From CBDCWO01 sp965223405 (lineage in GTDB: Bacteria; Bacteroidota; Bacteroidia; Chitinophagales; Saprospiraceae), in NCBI GenBank assembly GCA_965223405.1, contig CBDCWO010000006.1:1550001-1614000 (forward strand): DNA of 64,000 bases, given 5' to 3'. Position 1 is the stretch's first letter; each line of letters starts with the position of its first letter. The position numbers were made by a program, and so were the translations under genes. Shown here one piece after another: positions 26,345 to 35,323 of the stretch. The notes beneath the pieces were generated by a model. That model did no database searches, was not told where the DNA came from, and saw nothing but the letters and a program-made list of their open reading frames with translations.

Positions 26345-26528
26345 ATTCTTTCAATAAATGTCAACACTCTTAAACATAAATAAATAATTTACAACTCTGT
26401 ATTTTCCGAGCATTGCGTGGAAACGTGGTTCTTGCCCCTAGCCGAAGCCATGGACGAGATTCGATGTCGATAAGCAGAGCAAAAACATAAAGAGCTGATT
26501 GGATCATGTAGATGTGGTAGCCAATAGA

Positions 26529-26756
26529 TCACACGGTAACACCACTATCAAACACAGTGCATAAATCTTCTACTGTATAAATACTTGAAATCTCGTCAGA
26601 ACTCAGTTCTTTACCAAATAGGTTTTCCAATCTGAATATTAGATCCAGTCGATCTATTGAGTCAATTTGCAGGTCGCTCTCCAAAGAATGAAATGGTTGG
26701 ATTTTATCAATGTTTTTATTTAGGGTCAATCCAATAATCTGAATTATCGTAGTCAT
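26529..26756 (-). CDS. orphan acyl carrier protein
   Basis: A 75-residue acidic four-helix carrier protein. The phosphopantetheine serine is in LQIDSIDRLDLIF near residue 34, followed by LEDLFG-like LENLFGKELSSDEIS and VEDLCTVF. No fatty-acid synthesis gene is nearby, so this is not the housekeeping acpP in its usual context (fabF neighbour). It may serve a lipid-modification or secondary pathway encoded elsewhere. An exact -7 element lies upstream. Confidence 0.85.
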   Translation of the reverse strand: MTTIIQIIGLTLNKNIDKIQPFHSLESDLQIDSIDRLDLIFRLENLFGKELSSDEISSIYTVEDLCTVFDSGVTV

Positions 26757-26783
26757 AGGAAATCTCTTTTAAACAATATGATG

Positions 26784-26791
26784 CAAAATTA
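26784..26791 (-). promoter_or_regulatory. -7 promoter element of the acyl carrier protein gene
   Basis: The minus strand reads TAATTTTG, an exact TAnnTTTG match about 28 bases before the ATG at 26756. A TTTG lies 15 bp further upstream, a shorter spacing than usual. Confidence 0.45.
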
Positions 26792-26842
26792 ACGTGTTTC
26801 CCCTATCAAAGTTGAGAGTTTGACCCAAAGTTTAAGAAAAAA

Positions 26843-28594
26843 TTAACGGGTGACTTTGTAGGTAAACACACCTTGCCTAGTCTTAATATTGACAAAATAG
26901 GTTCCAGATCTCCAATTGCTCGCGTCAATCTTGCCTGGTTTGGATGATGAGTAGTAAATAGGTTTCCCAAGCAAATCGTAGATGGTCAAATCTAAAAATC
27001 CATTAATTTGACTTAAGTTCAGATATAATTCTTGGTAAACCGGATTCGGGTAAATCCTAATATCAGGATTAGTTTGCTTCTTGGTTCCTGAAATTTGGCT
27101 GGCATATTCAACGGCTGCGTAAATATCCAGAATCCCGTATCCATATACATGATTCGGTTGATCAAATCCATTAATTGATCCACAATTTGATGGATCATTT
27201 TGCGATCGTGCTGTAATTTCTAAAATCGTTTCAATTTCTTCAACCTGGCCGGCAAGATCAGGATTAGCTGATAATAGCAAGACAACTGCTCCTGCTACAT
27301 GAGGACCTGCCATACTGGTTCCTTGCCAGCTTTGATATCCACTATCTTTGACTGCTGATAACACATTAACACCGGGAGCTGATATATTGGGTTTAATCAA
27401 GCCTTTAGAATATATTGAGACCGGTCCACGGCTACTAAATCCGGCTATTGTGTCATCCTGCCGGGTAGCCCCAACGACGAAACTATTAAAAAATATGGAA
27501 GGTGGATCATCGATCGTCGCACAGCCATTTCCACTATTTCCCGCTGAGGTTACCACCACTATTCCGGCAGATTTTAAATTGTTCACTGCGGTTTCCAAGG
27601 TTTCAAAATTGGAGGAATCACATCCCTCCATCATTGGACATCCCCAGCTATTATTTATGACGTGAGGGGCTTTGGATGGATCCGGATTTTGGGCATCAAG
27701 ATCAGTAGGAGCTAAAAACCATTCGAAACATTCCAAATAGGTAAATGGCGTTCCATACCCACGTTCCATACATCTACATCCGATCCAGGTCGCTTTTGGA
27801 GCCACACCTATTTTCATATCACCATCTTCACCAACCATTGTCCCCATGGTATGTGTTCCGTGATTATGATCATCACACGGAATCTTGGAATCTAATCCAC
27901 AGGGATTATTATCAGGAGAGATTACTTCATCTTCATGCATCGGATTGATTGCATGGATAGCATCATACCAATTATAATTGTGATCCAAAGTACCATTCTG
28001 ATTTCCTCGGTAAGTACCGGAAATGGAAGGGTGGGACCAATCATATCCTGTATCCTGTCCTCCTACCACAAATCCTTCGCCTTTAAGTCCAAGCTCCCAT
28101 ACACTATCTGCTTTTATCCTCTGGATACCCCAGGTGATCTGAGGATCTTCTCTCAAAAAATTGGAATATGCCGGTTGACCGGCGATCATCTTTACTGTCG
28201 GATTAGCTTCTATCCGCTTGATGTCGGGATGATTTTGCAAGTGTAATAGTTGATAACGATCCACTTTGGTATATATCGCATTAGCAATAAATAATGGATC
28301 ATATTCAATCTTCCAGGAGTTTAATAGCGCCTTTAAGTTTCCCTGGGTCCTCTTTGCATGCATTTGCAAAGTCTGAAAAACATAAGTTCCCTTTTGAGTT
28401 TTTGTGGTCAACCTAGAAGCTTGTGAAAGATCGGCTTGATCATTTAAGAGTAAGATCACTTCTACTTCTGAGTGGTGCTCTAAGCTAAGATATATATTAG
28501 CATCGACCTTGTCCGAGAATGGTTGTGCGTAATAGCCAGTTGAGCTTAAAATCACCCATATGAACCAACATAAATATTTCTTAATCATACTCAT
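26843..28594 (-). CDS. secreted subtilisin-like S8 serine protease with type A T9SS domain
   Basis: A 583-residue protease. Signal peptide (LCWFIWVILSSTGYYAQ), then an inhibitor-I9-like propeptide to about residue 140. The catalytic triad lies in GGQDTGYDWSHP (Asp, near 179), DDHNHGTHTMG (His, near 245) and QGTSMAGPHVAGA (Ser, near 425), with the oxyanion Asn in INNSWGCP. The last 75 residues are a type A sorting domain, IRIYPNPVYQELYLNL to GTYFVNIKTRQG, so the enzyme is predicted to be exported by type IX secretion. It lies 33 bases downstream of the alkaline phosphatase gene, likely cotranscribed. Confidence 0.93.
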   Translation of the reverse strand: MSMIKKYLCWFIWVILSSTGYYAQPFSDKVDANIYLSLEHHSEVEVILLLNDQADLSQASRLTTKTQKGTYVFQTLQMHAKRTQGNLKALLNSWKIEYDPLFIANAIYTKVDRYQLLHLQNHPDIKRIEANPTVKMIAGQPAYSNFLREDPQITWGIQRIKADSVWELGLKGEGFVVGGQDTGYDWSHPSISGTYRGNQNGTLDHNYNWYDAIHAINPMHEDEVISPDNNPCGLDSKIPCDDHNHGTHTMGTMVGEDGDMKIGVAPKATWIGCRCMERGYGTPFTYLECFEWFLAPTDLDAQNPDPSKAPHVINNSWGCPMMEGCDSSNFETLETAVNNLKSAGIVVVTSAGNSGNGCATIDDPPSIFFNSFVVGATRQDDTIAGFSSRGPVSIYSKGLIKPNISAPGVNVLSAVKDSGYQSWQGTSMAGPHVAGAVVLLLSANPDLAGQVEEIETILEITARSQNDPSNCGSINGFDQPNHVYGYGILDIYAAVEYASQISGTKKQTNPDIRIYPNPVYQELYLNLSQINGFLDLTIYDLLGKPIYYSSSKPGKIDASNWRSGTYFVNIKTRQGVFTYKVTR

Positions 28595-28627
28595 TGATAT
28601 CAGGTACTTATGGATGTATCCAAATTA

Positions 28628-29728
28628 TTATTTCCACTGCAGTGACTGTTTGATTTTATGGTAAATCGCCGTATTTTCATATATACCGCTAAACTTCTCG
28701 GATCCGGGTCCATATGCAAATACAGGAATCAAATCCCCGGTGTGGTAATCGGTATTAAAAGCTCCTTCTATTTTTCCGAATCTTGATCCGGAAACGATTG
28801 AAAATCCACCACACTCGTGGTCAGCTGTTACAATTAATAAGGTCTCGTTATTTTTAGTCACGAAGTTTAATACTTCTCCTATGGTCCGATCAAACTCCAA
28901 CATTTCCTGTACCACATAATCTGTATTATTGGCATGCCCTCCCCAATCTATCTGACTGCCTTCAATCATCAGAAAAAATCCTTGGTTTCCACTTTTCTCA
29001 TCTAAAAAATCGATTGCCATCTTGGTACTTGGCAACAAATAGTCACGACCTTGAAATACAGGTAAAGGATCCTGATTCGCTGTTAAATAGCCAAAATTGT
29101 CAGATATTTCCAGTTTTATCTCGGTTGGCGAGTCGTGTTGAATGAAGTCAGACATAACATATCCCTTATTTTCTAATTCCTGGATGATATTCCGTCCGTC
29201 TTTACGATTATCGAAAAATTTCTTGCCTCCACCTACAAAAAAATCTATCTCCGTATTAAGGAAAAATGCTGCGATCTCTTCATACATCCCTCTGGATTTA
29301 ACATGCGCGATAAAAGAGGCAGGAGTGGCATGAACGATGGTTGATGTAACGACCATTCCTGTTGGCAAACCTTTAGCTTCTGCTTCTTCCAGGATGGTAA
29401 TCACCGAACTCGTATCGGGGGTAACGGCAATCGCTCCGTTATAGGTCTTTATTCCACAAGCAAAAGCGGTGGCTCCAGCAGCTGAATCCGTAATTAAATC
29501 ATCTGTAGCATAAGCTTTGTGTAGTCCAACGGTTTTGAATTTCTCCAGATTGGAAACACCATGGTTGGCATAAAGACCTGCCGATATTTGGGTTAATCCC
29601 ATACCATCTCCTATCATTAAGATGACGTTTTTGGGTGTGGTAGTCTTTGGACCACCTTTTTGGATCGTGCTTGGAGTTTGACACGTAAAGAATATTGAGA
29701 TTCCAATTAAAAGGAATAATTTTTTCAT
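28628..29728 (-). CDS. alkaline phosphatase lipoprotein
   Basis: An alkaline phosphatase superfamily enzyme of about 366 residues. VILMIGDGMGLTQI gives the first metal ligand and DSAAGATAFACG the nucleophile serine region; IEGSQIDWGGHANN and TADHECGG supply further metal ligands. The start is placed at MKKLFLLIGISIFF (29728) so that the signal peptide with Cys in FFTCQTP stands at the N-terminus; the Met 12 codons upstream adds a poor leader. The Thr before the Cys is atypical of a lipobox, so lipidation is uncertain. It releases phosphate from organic esters outside the cytoplasm. Confidence 0.9.
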   Translation of the reverse strand: MKKLFLLIGISIFFTCQTPSTIQKGGPKTTTPKNVILMIGDGMGLTQISAGLYANHGVSNLEKFKTVGLHKAYATDDLITDSAAGATAFACGIKTYNGAIAVTPDTSSVITILEEAEAKGLPTGMVVTSTIVHATPASFIAHVKSRGMYEEIAAFFLNTEIDFFVGGGKKFFDNRKDGRNIIQELENKGYVMSDFIQHDSPTEIKLEISDNFGYLTANQDPLPVFQGRDYLLPSTKMAIDFLDEKSGNQGFFLMIEGSQIDWGGHANNTDYVVQEMLEFDRTIGEVLNFVTKNNETLLIVTADHECGGFSIVSGSRFGKIEGAFNTDYHTGDLIPVFAYGPGSEKFSGIYENTAIYHKIKQSLQWK

Positions 29729-29856
29729 GATAGCCATAAATAAGTTGGCGAAGTTAACAAACAATATACAAGGACCAGGTTCATATACAAGAATTTATTA
29801 ATCCTGATTCTTACGATTAAATGGAATGTCCTGAGTATTTTGCATTTATTATTTTG

Positions 29857-29889
29857 CGAAAAACCCGCCTCCTGGGAGGAGACGGGTTT
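29857..29889 (-). terminator. intrinsic terminator downstream of HtrA protease gene
   Basis: On the minus strand AAACCCGTCTCCT pairs with AGGAGGCGGGTTT (13 pairs, one G-T) around a CCC loop at 29861-29889, followed by TTTTTCGC. It lies about 50 bases beyond the protease stop codon and is one of the strongest hairpins in the window. Confidence 0.9.
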
Positions 29890-29936
29890 ATCAAAACAAA
29901 ACGAAAAACCAACTTTACCTTTTTTATCTTATATTA

Positions 29937-31208
29937 TTACAACCTACTTTTTAAACGTACTGCAAGACTTTTTAGCTCCCCATTTCGCCACAATTTTACC
30001 TTTAATGTGTCACCAACTTTACTATAGTCCATAATTTGCTTCAAGTCTTCAAATGTTTTTATTTTTTTACCATTTACTTCTGTAATAATGTCATTAGGAA
30101 CAATCCCTGCATATTGTGCCGCAGATCGGTCGTCCACTTGGTCGACCATTAATCCCGTGGTTACATCCAATTCCAATTCCTCCGCTACCTCAGAATTTAA
30201 CTCCAGAACGCTTAATCCCATCGATGCTCTCTTAATATCCCCGTTTTCCATTATATCCTTGACTATTCTTGTCATCAAGTTACTGGGTATGGCAAAGGAA
30301 TAACCTACATAAGATCCGGTCTGACTATATATGGCAGTGTTGATTCCTACTAATTTACCATCTGCATCTACCAAGGCACCACCGCTATTGCCAGGATTTA
30401 CTGCTGCATCGGTTTGAATAAATTCTTCTATAGTGCTTTCTCCCTCCAAAAGATTCAGGTTCCTACCTTTGGCACTCACAATACCTGCAGTAACCGTGGA
30501 GCTTAATTTTTCATAAGGATTACCCACAGCCAAAACCCACTCTCCAATCTCTAGTTTATCTGAATCTGCATACTCGATTGTCGGTAGATTTGAGGCTTCA
30601 ATCTTAATTACCGCCAGGTCCGTACCAGGGTCCCTGCCAACTATCTCTGCCGGATAATCCGTTCCGTCGTAAAGGGTCACTCTAATTTCGTCATAATCCT
30701 GTACCACATGATTATTAGTAACTATATATCCATCAGATCTGATTATAACTCCAGATCCGGTCCCAGGTGGAGTGATTTGAGAAAAAGGATTGAAAAAAAA
30801 ACTATCTCCTCCAAATATATCCATATCAAAAAACCTCCTAAAAGGATGATTTTCTCTCATTTTCTTACGTTGTTCTGAAGCCAGTTGGGGACTAATATTT
30901 GCCTGGATCAATACAACAACTGGTTTCGCGACTTTCGCTGCATGAGAGAAATTGAAGGGAAACTTCTCCGTAAATTCCTCTGATGGCAACTCATGATTAT
31001 TGGTGGATAACTCCGTTGTATTTGACACGTCATTTTCTTCCCTCACGCCATCTAAGAATTTTGAAGGAGTGGTAGAGTTTGAAAAGTTGACATATTTTAA
31101 CTTGGCAGCTTCAAAGTGGTTACTTTGATAGTTGAAGTATGCGACTCCGACCAGCGTTATGACGCCTCCAACAATTCCAGCAATTACATAAGAAAAAAAT
31201 GATTTCAT
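29937..31208 (-). CDS. HtrA/DegQ-like periplasmic serine protease
   Basis: A 423-residue trypsin-fold protease and chaperone of envelope protein quality control. An N-terminal membrane anchor (FFSYVIAGIVGGVITLVGVA) leaves the rest in the periplasm. The triad is in VTNNHVVQD (His, near 164), GTDLAVIKI (Asp, near 197) and NPGNSGGALV (Ser, near 273). One PDZ domain is seen at the C-terminus (about 320-420, with AGIVPNDIITEVNGKKI), one fewer than DegP. A -7 element lies upstream and a strong terminator follows, so it is a single-gene unit. Confidence 0.95.
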   Translation of the reverse strand: MKSFFSYVIAGIVGGVITLVGVAYFNYQSNHFEAAKLKYVNFSNSTTPSKFLDGVREENDVSNTTELSTNNHELPSEEFTEKFPFNFSHAAKVAKPVVVLIQANISPQLASEQRKKMRENHPFRRFFDMDIFGGDSFFFNPFSQITPPGTGSGVIIRSDGYIVTNNHVVQDYDEIRVTLYDGTDYPAEIVGRDPGTDLAVIKIEASNLPTIEYADSDKLEIGEWVLAVGNPYEKLSSTVTAGIVSAKGRNLNLLEGESTIEEFIQTDAAVNPGNSGGALVDADGKLVGINTAIYSQTGSYVGYSFAIPSNLMTRIVKDIMENGDIKRASMGLSVLELNSEVAEELELDVTTGLMVDQVDDRSAAQYAGIVPNDIITEVNGKKIKTFEDLKQIMDYSKVGDTLKVKLWRNGELKSLAVRLKSRL

Positions 31209-31256
31209 GGTCCTTTTCTGTTTTGATCTTAGATGCTCATCATGATTTCAAACTTA

Positions 31257-31264
31257 CAAAGATA
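31257..31264 (-). promoter_or_regulatory. -7 promoter element of htrA-like gene
   Basis: The minus strand reads TATCTTTG, an exact TAnnTTTG match. A TTG lies 16 bp upstream, slightly closer than the usual 19. The leader would be about 40 bases. Confidence 0.5.
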
Positions 31265-31456
31265 AACGGGTCGTCATTTTCAATTGTTTATCAGGATATT
31301 GGTTTAACGAGATTTTAACATGACAGCCGTATTTAAGTCCTGATTAGAAATTGGCAAGCTGATTCGTGTATCAGACTATAGAGCTGCCAATAATGAAGAA
31401 AGAAAGTTCTTAAATTATTGTCCGAATGACTTATATTTATTTCAAATCTTTACACC

Positions 31457-32605
31457 ATGCTAATCAATGAACTTGAAACACCCCAGGTACTGGTAGATCG
31501 CCATATTTTATTTGACAATATCAACCATATTCAAAAAATTGCAGACAGCTTTTCAATCAAATTAAGACCCCATATCAAGACTCACAAATGTGTAAAAATC
31601 TATGAATTTCAGGCAAAGGCAGGAGCTGAAGGGATAACCGTTTCGAAACCTCAGGAGGCAATACCGTTCATTTTAGCCGGAGTGACTAATGTGACTATGG
31701 CCTATCCCGTGTTGCAACCTTCGAGTTTGGCGAAGTTTTTGACAATTTGCGCTGAGAAAAACATCATTCCGAGATGCTGTATTGATAGCAGCTATAGTTT
31801 ACAATTATTACATAAAATTGCTAATAAGACTCAGTGCAAGGTTGAAGTTTTGATTATTATTAATACCGGATATAATCGGAGTGGTATCAAAGGCAAGGAC
31901 CACCGCTTGATATTATGGGCTAAAGAAATCATGAACATGCCCAATTTGGAATTTAGCGGCATTTTGACACATAATGGTCTAACTTATAATGCCCGAAATA
32001 AAAAAGAGTTAAGAAAATTAGGTAAAGATGAAAATAAAAGATTGATCAAAGCAAAAAAAAGATTAATCAAACAAGGAATCGATGTTCCCGTTATTTCAAG
32101 TGGATCAACTCCTGGTATCCTTGGAGAACATGAGTTTTTGACAAATATTACAGAATTAAGACCAGGTAATTACGTATTTATGGATCGTACACCTTTAAGG
32201 CTGAAATTAATAAAACGTCGGGAAGTCGCCCAAACGATATTAGCCACAGTCATTGGAGAAAATGACCAGTATTTGATAATTGATGCCGGCAAAAAAGTGC
32301 TTTCTTCGGATCGTCGCACTTCATCCGAGGGTTTTGGTTTAGCCTACCCTCTGGAATTTTACCTCGCCAAGGATTATACTTTGACGATTCCTAAACTGTC
32401 CGAAGAACACGGATTTATGAAAAAAGTAAAAGAAATTAACTTGGCCATTGGAGATAAGGTGAGAATCCTGCCGAACCATTCTTGTGTAGTAACCAATTTA
32501 GCCCCTCACCTCATCCTGGTCGATGGAGATCAGGTAGTCGAAAAATTAACCTTGGATGCAGCGCGAACCTCCCATGGGCTTTATGAGCATTTGACTTCAT
32601 CTTAA
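31457..32605 (+). CDS. D-threonine aldolase / D-serine dehydratase-like PLP enzyme
   Basis: A 382-residue fold-type III PLP enzyme related to alanine racemase. The N-terminal barrel has ETPQVLVDR and RPHIKTHK, where the Lys near residue 43 binds PLP, then NTGYNRSGI and ISSGSTPG. The C-terminal domain has the metal-ligand pair in PNHSCVVTNL. The family cleaves D-threonine or related D-3-hydroxyamino acids or dehydrates D-serine; which of these applies is not evident. It is flanked by oppositely oriented genes and stands alone. Confidence 0.88.
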   Translation: MLINELETPQVLVDRHILFDNINHIQKIADSFSIKLRPHIKTHKCVKIYEFQAKAGAEGITVSKPQEAIPFILAGVTNVTMAYPVLQPSSLAKFLTICAEKNIIPRCCIDSSYSLQLLHKIANKTQCKVEVLIIINTGYNRSGIKGKDHRLILWAKEIMNMPNLEFSGILTHNGLTYNARNKKELRKLGKDENKRLIKAKKRLIKQGIDVPVISSGSTPGILGEHEFLTNITELRPGNYVFMDRTPLRLKLIKRREVAQTILATVIGENDQYLIIDAGKKVLSSDRRTSSEGFGLAYPLEFYLAKDYTLTIPKLSEEHGFMKKVKEINLAIGDKVRILPNHSCVVTNLAPHLILVDGDQVVEKLTLDAARTSHGLYEHLTSS

Positions 32606-33727
32606 GAATTCCTCAATCTTATCATGAAGGAGCTTGCTATGTAAATTTTTTGCTATAATTTCTCCTTGTGAATTTACAAGAATGTTATAGGGTATAAAAG
32701 TTACGTTATAATCAGCAGCCAATTTTGATTTCCACCCTTTGGATTCCGAACATTGCGGCCATTTCATATCATATTTTACAATGGCATCTTTCCAGTTTTG
32801 ATCTTTAGTATCTACGGAAACCCCAAAAATTTCAAATCCTTTCGCATGAAACTGTTGATATACTTCTTGTAACTCCGGTATTTGTAAAAGACACGGCCTA
32901 CACCAGGACGCCCAAAAATCTATCAATGTAATTTTGCCCAAACTGGAATATAAGGATATAGAATCTCCTGCTGCATTTTCTCCTTTAATATCTGGAGCAA
33001 CTGATCCTATGGCAACCTTCTGATAACGATGAACTTTATCGCGCATTTTTTGGGTCATAGATAAATTTGGATATAACTCCTCAAATCCTGTCACTAATCT
33101 ATCCAGTCGGGATATTTCATCATCACCGGTCCACCTCAACATAGTACCATACAAGGCTATTGAATGTTTCAGGTATTCTTCTGAGAAGTCGAGCAATTCC
33201 TTGCGGTGAATATTGCTATTTTCAACATATCGCTTCACAGTCTCTATTTCTTGTTCTGCATTTCCTTTCGCATCGGTCATAGCCTGGTATGCCGGTTTAA
33301 TCAATCGGATATTGGATTCCTGCCTAACAGAATCATATTGTAAAAGAAGTCTGGAATCCGGTGAACCTTGAATAGTTACATAACCATTACGTTTTCCTTC
33401 CGCATGTACTTTGATAGTATTTTGCTCTTCCCCTATGGCCAACATAACGACTTGTTTGTTAGGTAATTTTAAACGATACAAATCAGGTTCTACATAGTCG
33501 AAAACCAGTACAAATTTTCCCTGATCGTCAATATGAGCGGTATCTACGGGTTGTCCACTTTGAGATACAGGATCAAATATTTCTAACGTGACATTTGATT
33601 CCAGATCAAAAGAATCTACTTTTCCCCCCAATTTATAAGAACTAAAATCTAATCTATCCACAGATTCTTTACATGAAATGAGCACTATCAGGATAGTACA
33701 AATCCAATAAATAGGATACGATTTCAT
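32597..33727 (-). CDS. TlpA-family thioredoxin lipoprotein with DUF4369-like N-domain
   Basis: About 376 residues. The start at 33727 puts a lipoprotein signal first (YWICTILIVLISCKES, lipobox LISC); the longer frame begins before the -7 element at 33761-33768 and is rejected. A DUF4369-like beta domain (LGGKVDSFDLESNVTLEIF) and a helical linker lead to a C-terminal thioredoxin domain with FWASWCRPCLLQIPEL near residue 265, the active CxxC. Such proteins reduce disulfides in periplasm or at the outer membrane. The stop overlaps the end of the convergent aldolase gene by 9 bases. Confidence 0.92.
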   Translation of the reverse strand: MKSYPIYWICTILIVLISCKESVDRLDFSSYKLGGKVDSFDLESNVTLEIFDPVSQSGQPVDTAHIDDQGKFVLVFDYVEPDLYRLKLPNKQVVMLAIGEEQNTIKVHAEGKRNGYVTIQGSPDSRLLLQYDSVRQESNIRLIKPAYQAMTDAKGNAEQEIETVKRYVENSNIHRKELLDFSEEYLKHSIALYGTMLRWTGDDEISRLDRLVTGFEELYPNLSMTQKMRDKVHRYQKVAIGSVAPDIKGENAAGDSISLYSSLGKITLIDFWASWCRPCLLQIPELQEVYQQFHAKGFEIFGVSVDTKDQNWKDAIVKYDMKWPQCSESKGWKSKLAADYNVTFIPYNILVNSQGEIIAKNLHSKLLHDKIEEFLR

Positions 33728-33760
33728 TTTGTAAACAAAGTTTAGTTTATTAAAAGCGAG

Positions 33761-33768
33761 CAAATTTA
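33761..33768 (-). promoter_or_regulatory. -7 promoter element of TlpA-family lipoprotein
   Basis: The minus strand reads TAAATTTG, an exact TAnnTTTG match, 33 bases before the ATG at 33727. It lies inside the longer possible reading frame and so decides the start. No clear -33 partner is seen. Confidence 0.45.
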
Positions 33769-33871
33769 AGACCATAATGGGCATTCATTTTGTCCGCAAT
33801 TTTACATGTTGTCTATTGGGGAATGAAGGATTATTATAGTTTGCCTAAGGCACATTAAAGAGACTCGATAC

Positions 33872-34234
33872 TTATTTTGCCCTTGAAATCCATAAATAAA
33901 CTAAAGTTGCCAGTGATAATAATAATCCAAGGAATTCCCTTGCAAATTCAATATGCGGTTTTTCCGCTTTCATGGATTCGGCAATTGACGGCGTACCCAT
34001 TTTTATCCAATTATTAAATTCGGGCCATAAGAGGATCATCCACAAGATAACACCAGCAGTGGTAAGAAAAAATAACCAACTTATCATTTTACTCCGGGCA
34101 GCAAACCAGCAATTTACTGCAACAGCAGCATACAATAAAACCCATAACCAAGGATCAGGATCGTTAACTTGAACCGCTGCAAACAAAATAAATAGTAAGC
34201 AGAGAATATATTTAACCATTTTTCTGACTTTCAT
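33872..34234 (-). CDS. TMEM220-like small membrane protein
   Basis: A 120-residue protein with about four hydrophobic segments. The first two helices enclose FAAVQVNDPDPWLWVLLYA, the signature of the transmembrane family 220 (TMEM220), whose function is not established. A second Met five codons in (MVKYIL) is an equally possible start. It is separated from its neighbours by about 90-160 bases and shows no operon link. Confidence 0.75.
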   Translation of the reverse strand: MKVRKMVKYILCLLFILFAAVQVNDPDPWLWVLLYAAVAVNCWFAARSKMISWLFFLTTAGVILWMILLWPEFNNWIKMGTPSIAESMKAEKPHIEFAREFLGLLLSLATLVYLWISRAK

Positions 34235-34283
34235 AAGTAAGCAATTTAAGACCTAAATAGCATATGTAAAACGGCATTATAAT

Positions 34284-34343
34284 GATATATTATACCTTGT
34301 CAAACTTTCACTTAAAAATATATTTTGAACGGTATAATATATC
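34284..34343. repeat. 13-bp perfect inverted repeat across a promoter
   Basis: GATATATTATACC at 34284-34296 is perfectly inverted as GGTATAATATATC at 34331-34343, centre to centre 47 bp. The second arm lies between the -33 and -7 boxes of the next gene. Such spacing, close to 4.5 helical turns, would suit a regulator bound at two sites. Confidence 0.7.
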
Positions 34344-34354
34344 CTTTACTTTTG
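34324..34354 (+). promoter_or_regulatory. canonical promoter of thioredoxin-like gene
   Basis: TTTG at 34324-34327 and TACTTTTG at 34347-34354 with exactly 19 bp between them are a full match to the Bacteroidota sigma-A promoter. Initiation near 34361 gives a leader of about 37 bases. The spacer contains one arm of the inverted repeat. Confidence 0.85.
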
Positions 34355-34397
34355 AACCCTCGAAGAAAATATAAAGTTAGAAATTAAAAGACAAATT

Positions 34398-34952
34398 ATG
34401 GCCAGAACCGAATCAAACATGCTCCCATTAGGCACAAAAGCTCCAAATTTTACATTGCCTGATACGGTCAGCGGGAAACTAATCTCCTTGAATGATTTAA
34501 ATTCCGACAGGGCAACAGTCATTATGTTTATCTGTAATCATTGTCCTTATGTCATTCACATCAATCCGGAATTGGTGCGCATTACCCATGAGTACACTGA
34601 GAAGGGTGTGTCATTTGTGGCAATAAGTTCTAATGATATTGAGAATTACCCTCAGGACGCTCCTGAAAATATGAAAAAGGTAGCCGAAGAAAACAACTAT
34701 AACTTCCCATATCTTTATGATGAAAATCAGGAGGTGGCGAAAGCTTATGACGCTGCATGTACTCCAGACTTTTACCTATTTGATCGTACTTTGGAATTGG
34801 TTTACCGAGGTAGAATGGATGAGAGTCGGCCAAACAGTACCGTTCCATTAACAGGTAAAGACTTGAGAAATGCATTGGATGCAGTATTGTCAGATGCTTC
34901 AATTGATGCAATTCAGTATCCCAGCATTGGATGTAATATTAAATGGAAGTAA
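34398..34952 (+). CDS. cytoplasmic thioredoxin-like/AhpC-TSA family protein
   Basis: A 184-residue protein without signal peptide. It has the AhpC/TSA opening LGTKAPNFTLPD and the redox motif FICNHCPYV (CxxC near residues 46-49), followed by FVAISSNDIENYPQD and a further Cys in AACTPDFYLFD. This CNHCP subgroup is widespread and annotated as thioredoxin or peroxiredoxin-like. It probably handles peroxides or disulfides in the cytoplasm. The unusual inverted repeat at its promoter suggests it is specifically regulated, perhaps by redox stress (inference). Confidence 0.88.
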   Translation: MARTESNMLPLGTKAPNFTLPDTVSGKLISLNDLNSDRATVIMFICNHCPYVIHINPELVRITHEYTEKGVSFVAISSNDIENYPQDAPENMKKVAEENNYNFPYLYDENQEVAKAYDAACTPDFYLFDRTLELVYRGRMDESRPNSTVPLTGKDLRNALDAVLSDASIDAIQYPSIGCNIKWK

Positions 34953-34957
34953 ATAGC

Positions 34958-35323
34958 TTAGATACCGGCTACTTTCAAACCAATATAAATTGATGCAACA
35001 CAAATAAAGATACTAATCCCAATATAAAGGGTACAAAGAAAATAGTTTTCGTTTTGGATTAAATAGAATATCTCGCTACTGAAAGTTGAAAAAGTGCTGA
35101 AACCTCCACAAAACCCTACTACTGCGAGCCACTTGAAATCATCATCTAAATAGTTTTTGCTTAGCAATCCGATAAACCAACCGATTAACAAACAACTAAA
35201 AAAATTGGATATAAAAGTCCCCCAGGGAAAGTATCCAGGTTTAAATGGGAACAATGAACCCAAAGCATAGCGACACAAGCTTCCAAGTCCTCCACCAATG
35301 AATACTAATAGGATCTTAATCAT
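34958..35323 (-). CDS. crcB: fluoride ion channel CrcB/FluC
   Basis: A 121-residue four-helix membrane protein that exports fluoride as a dual-topology dimer. Family motifs are GGGLGSLCRYALG, WGTFISNFFSCLLIG and VGFCGGFSTFSTFS, whose Phe/Ser/Thr residues line the fluoride pore. Its start overlaps the end of the upstream glycosyltransferase gene by 8 bases. No separate fluoride riboswitch is possible inside that overlap. Confidence 0.94.
   Translation of the reverse strand: MIKILLVFIGGGLGSLCRYALGSLFPFKPGYFPWGTFISNFFSCLLIGWFIGLLSKNYLDDDFKWLAVVGFCGGFSTFSTFSSEIFYLIQNENYFLCTLYIGISIFICVASIYIGLKVAGI

Noticed and set aside
26345..26528. Possible tRNA-like or small-RNA folding between mtaB and the acyl carrier gene
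   Set aside because: I could not draw an acceptor stem, anticodon loop and T-loop in order; no tRNA was supported anywhere in the window.
29821..30034. Two overlapping plus-strand open frames near the end of the HtrA gene
   Set aside because: They lie across the HtrA terminator and antisense to its coding end, with no conserved features.
34958..35323. Fluoride riboswitch control of crcB
   Set aside because: crcB overlaps the upstream transferase gene by 8 bases, leaving no leader for a riboswitch; none was seen before the transferase gene either.
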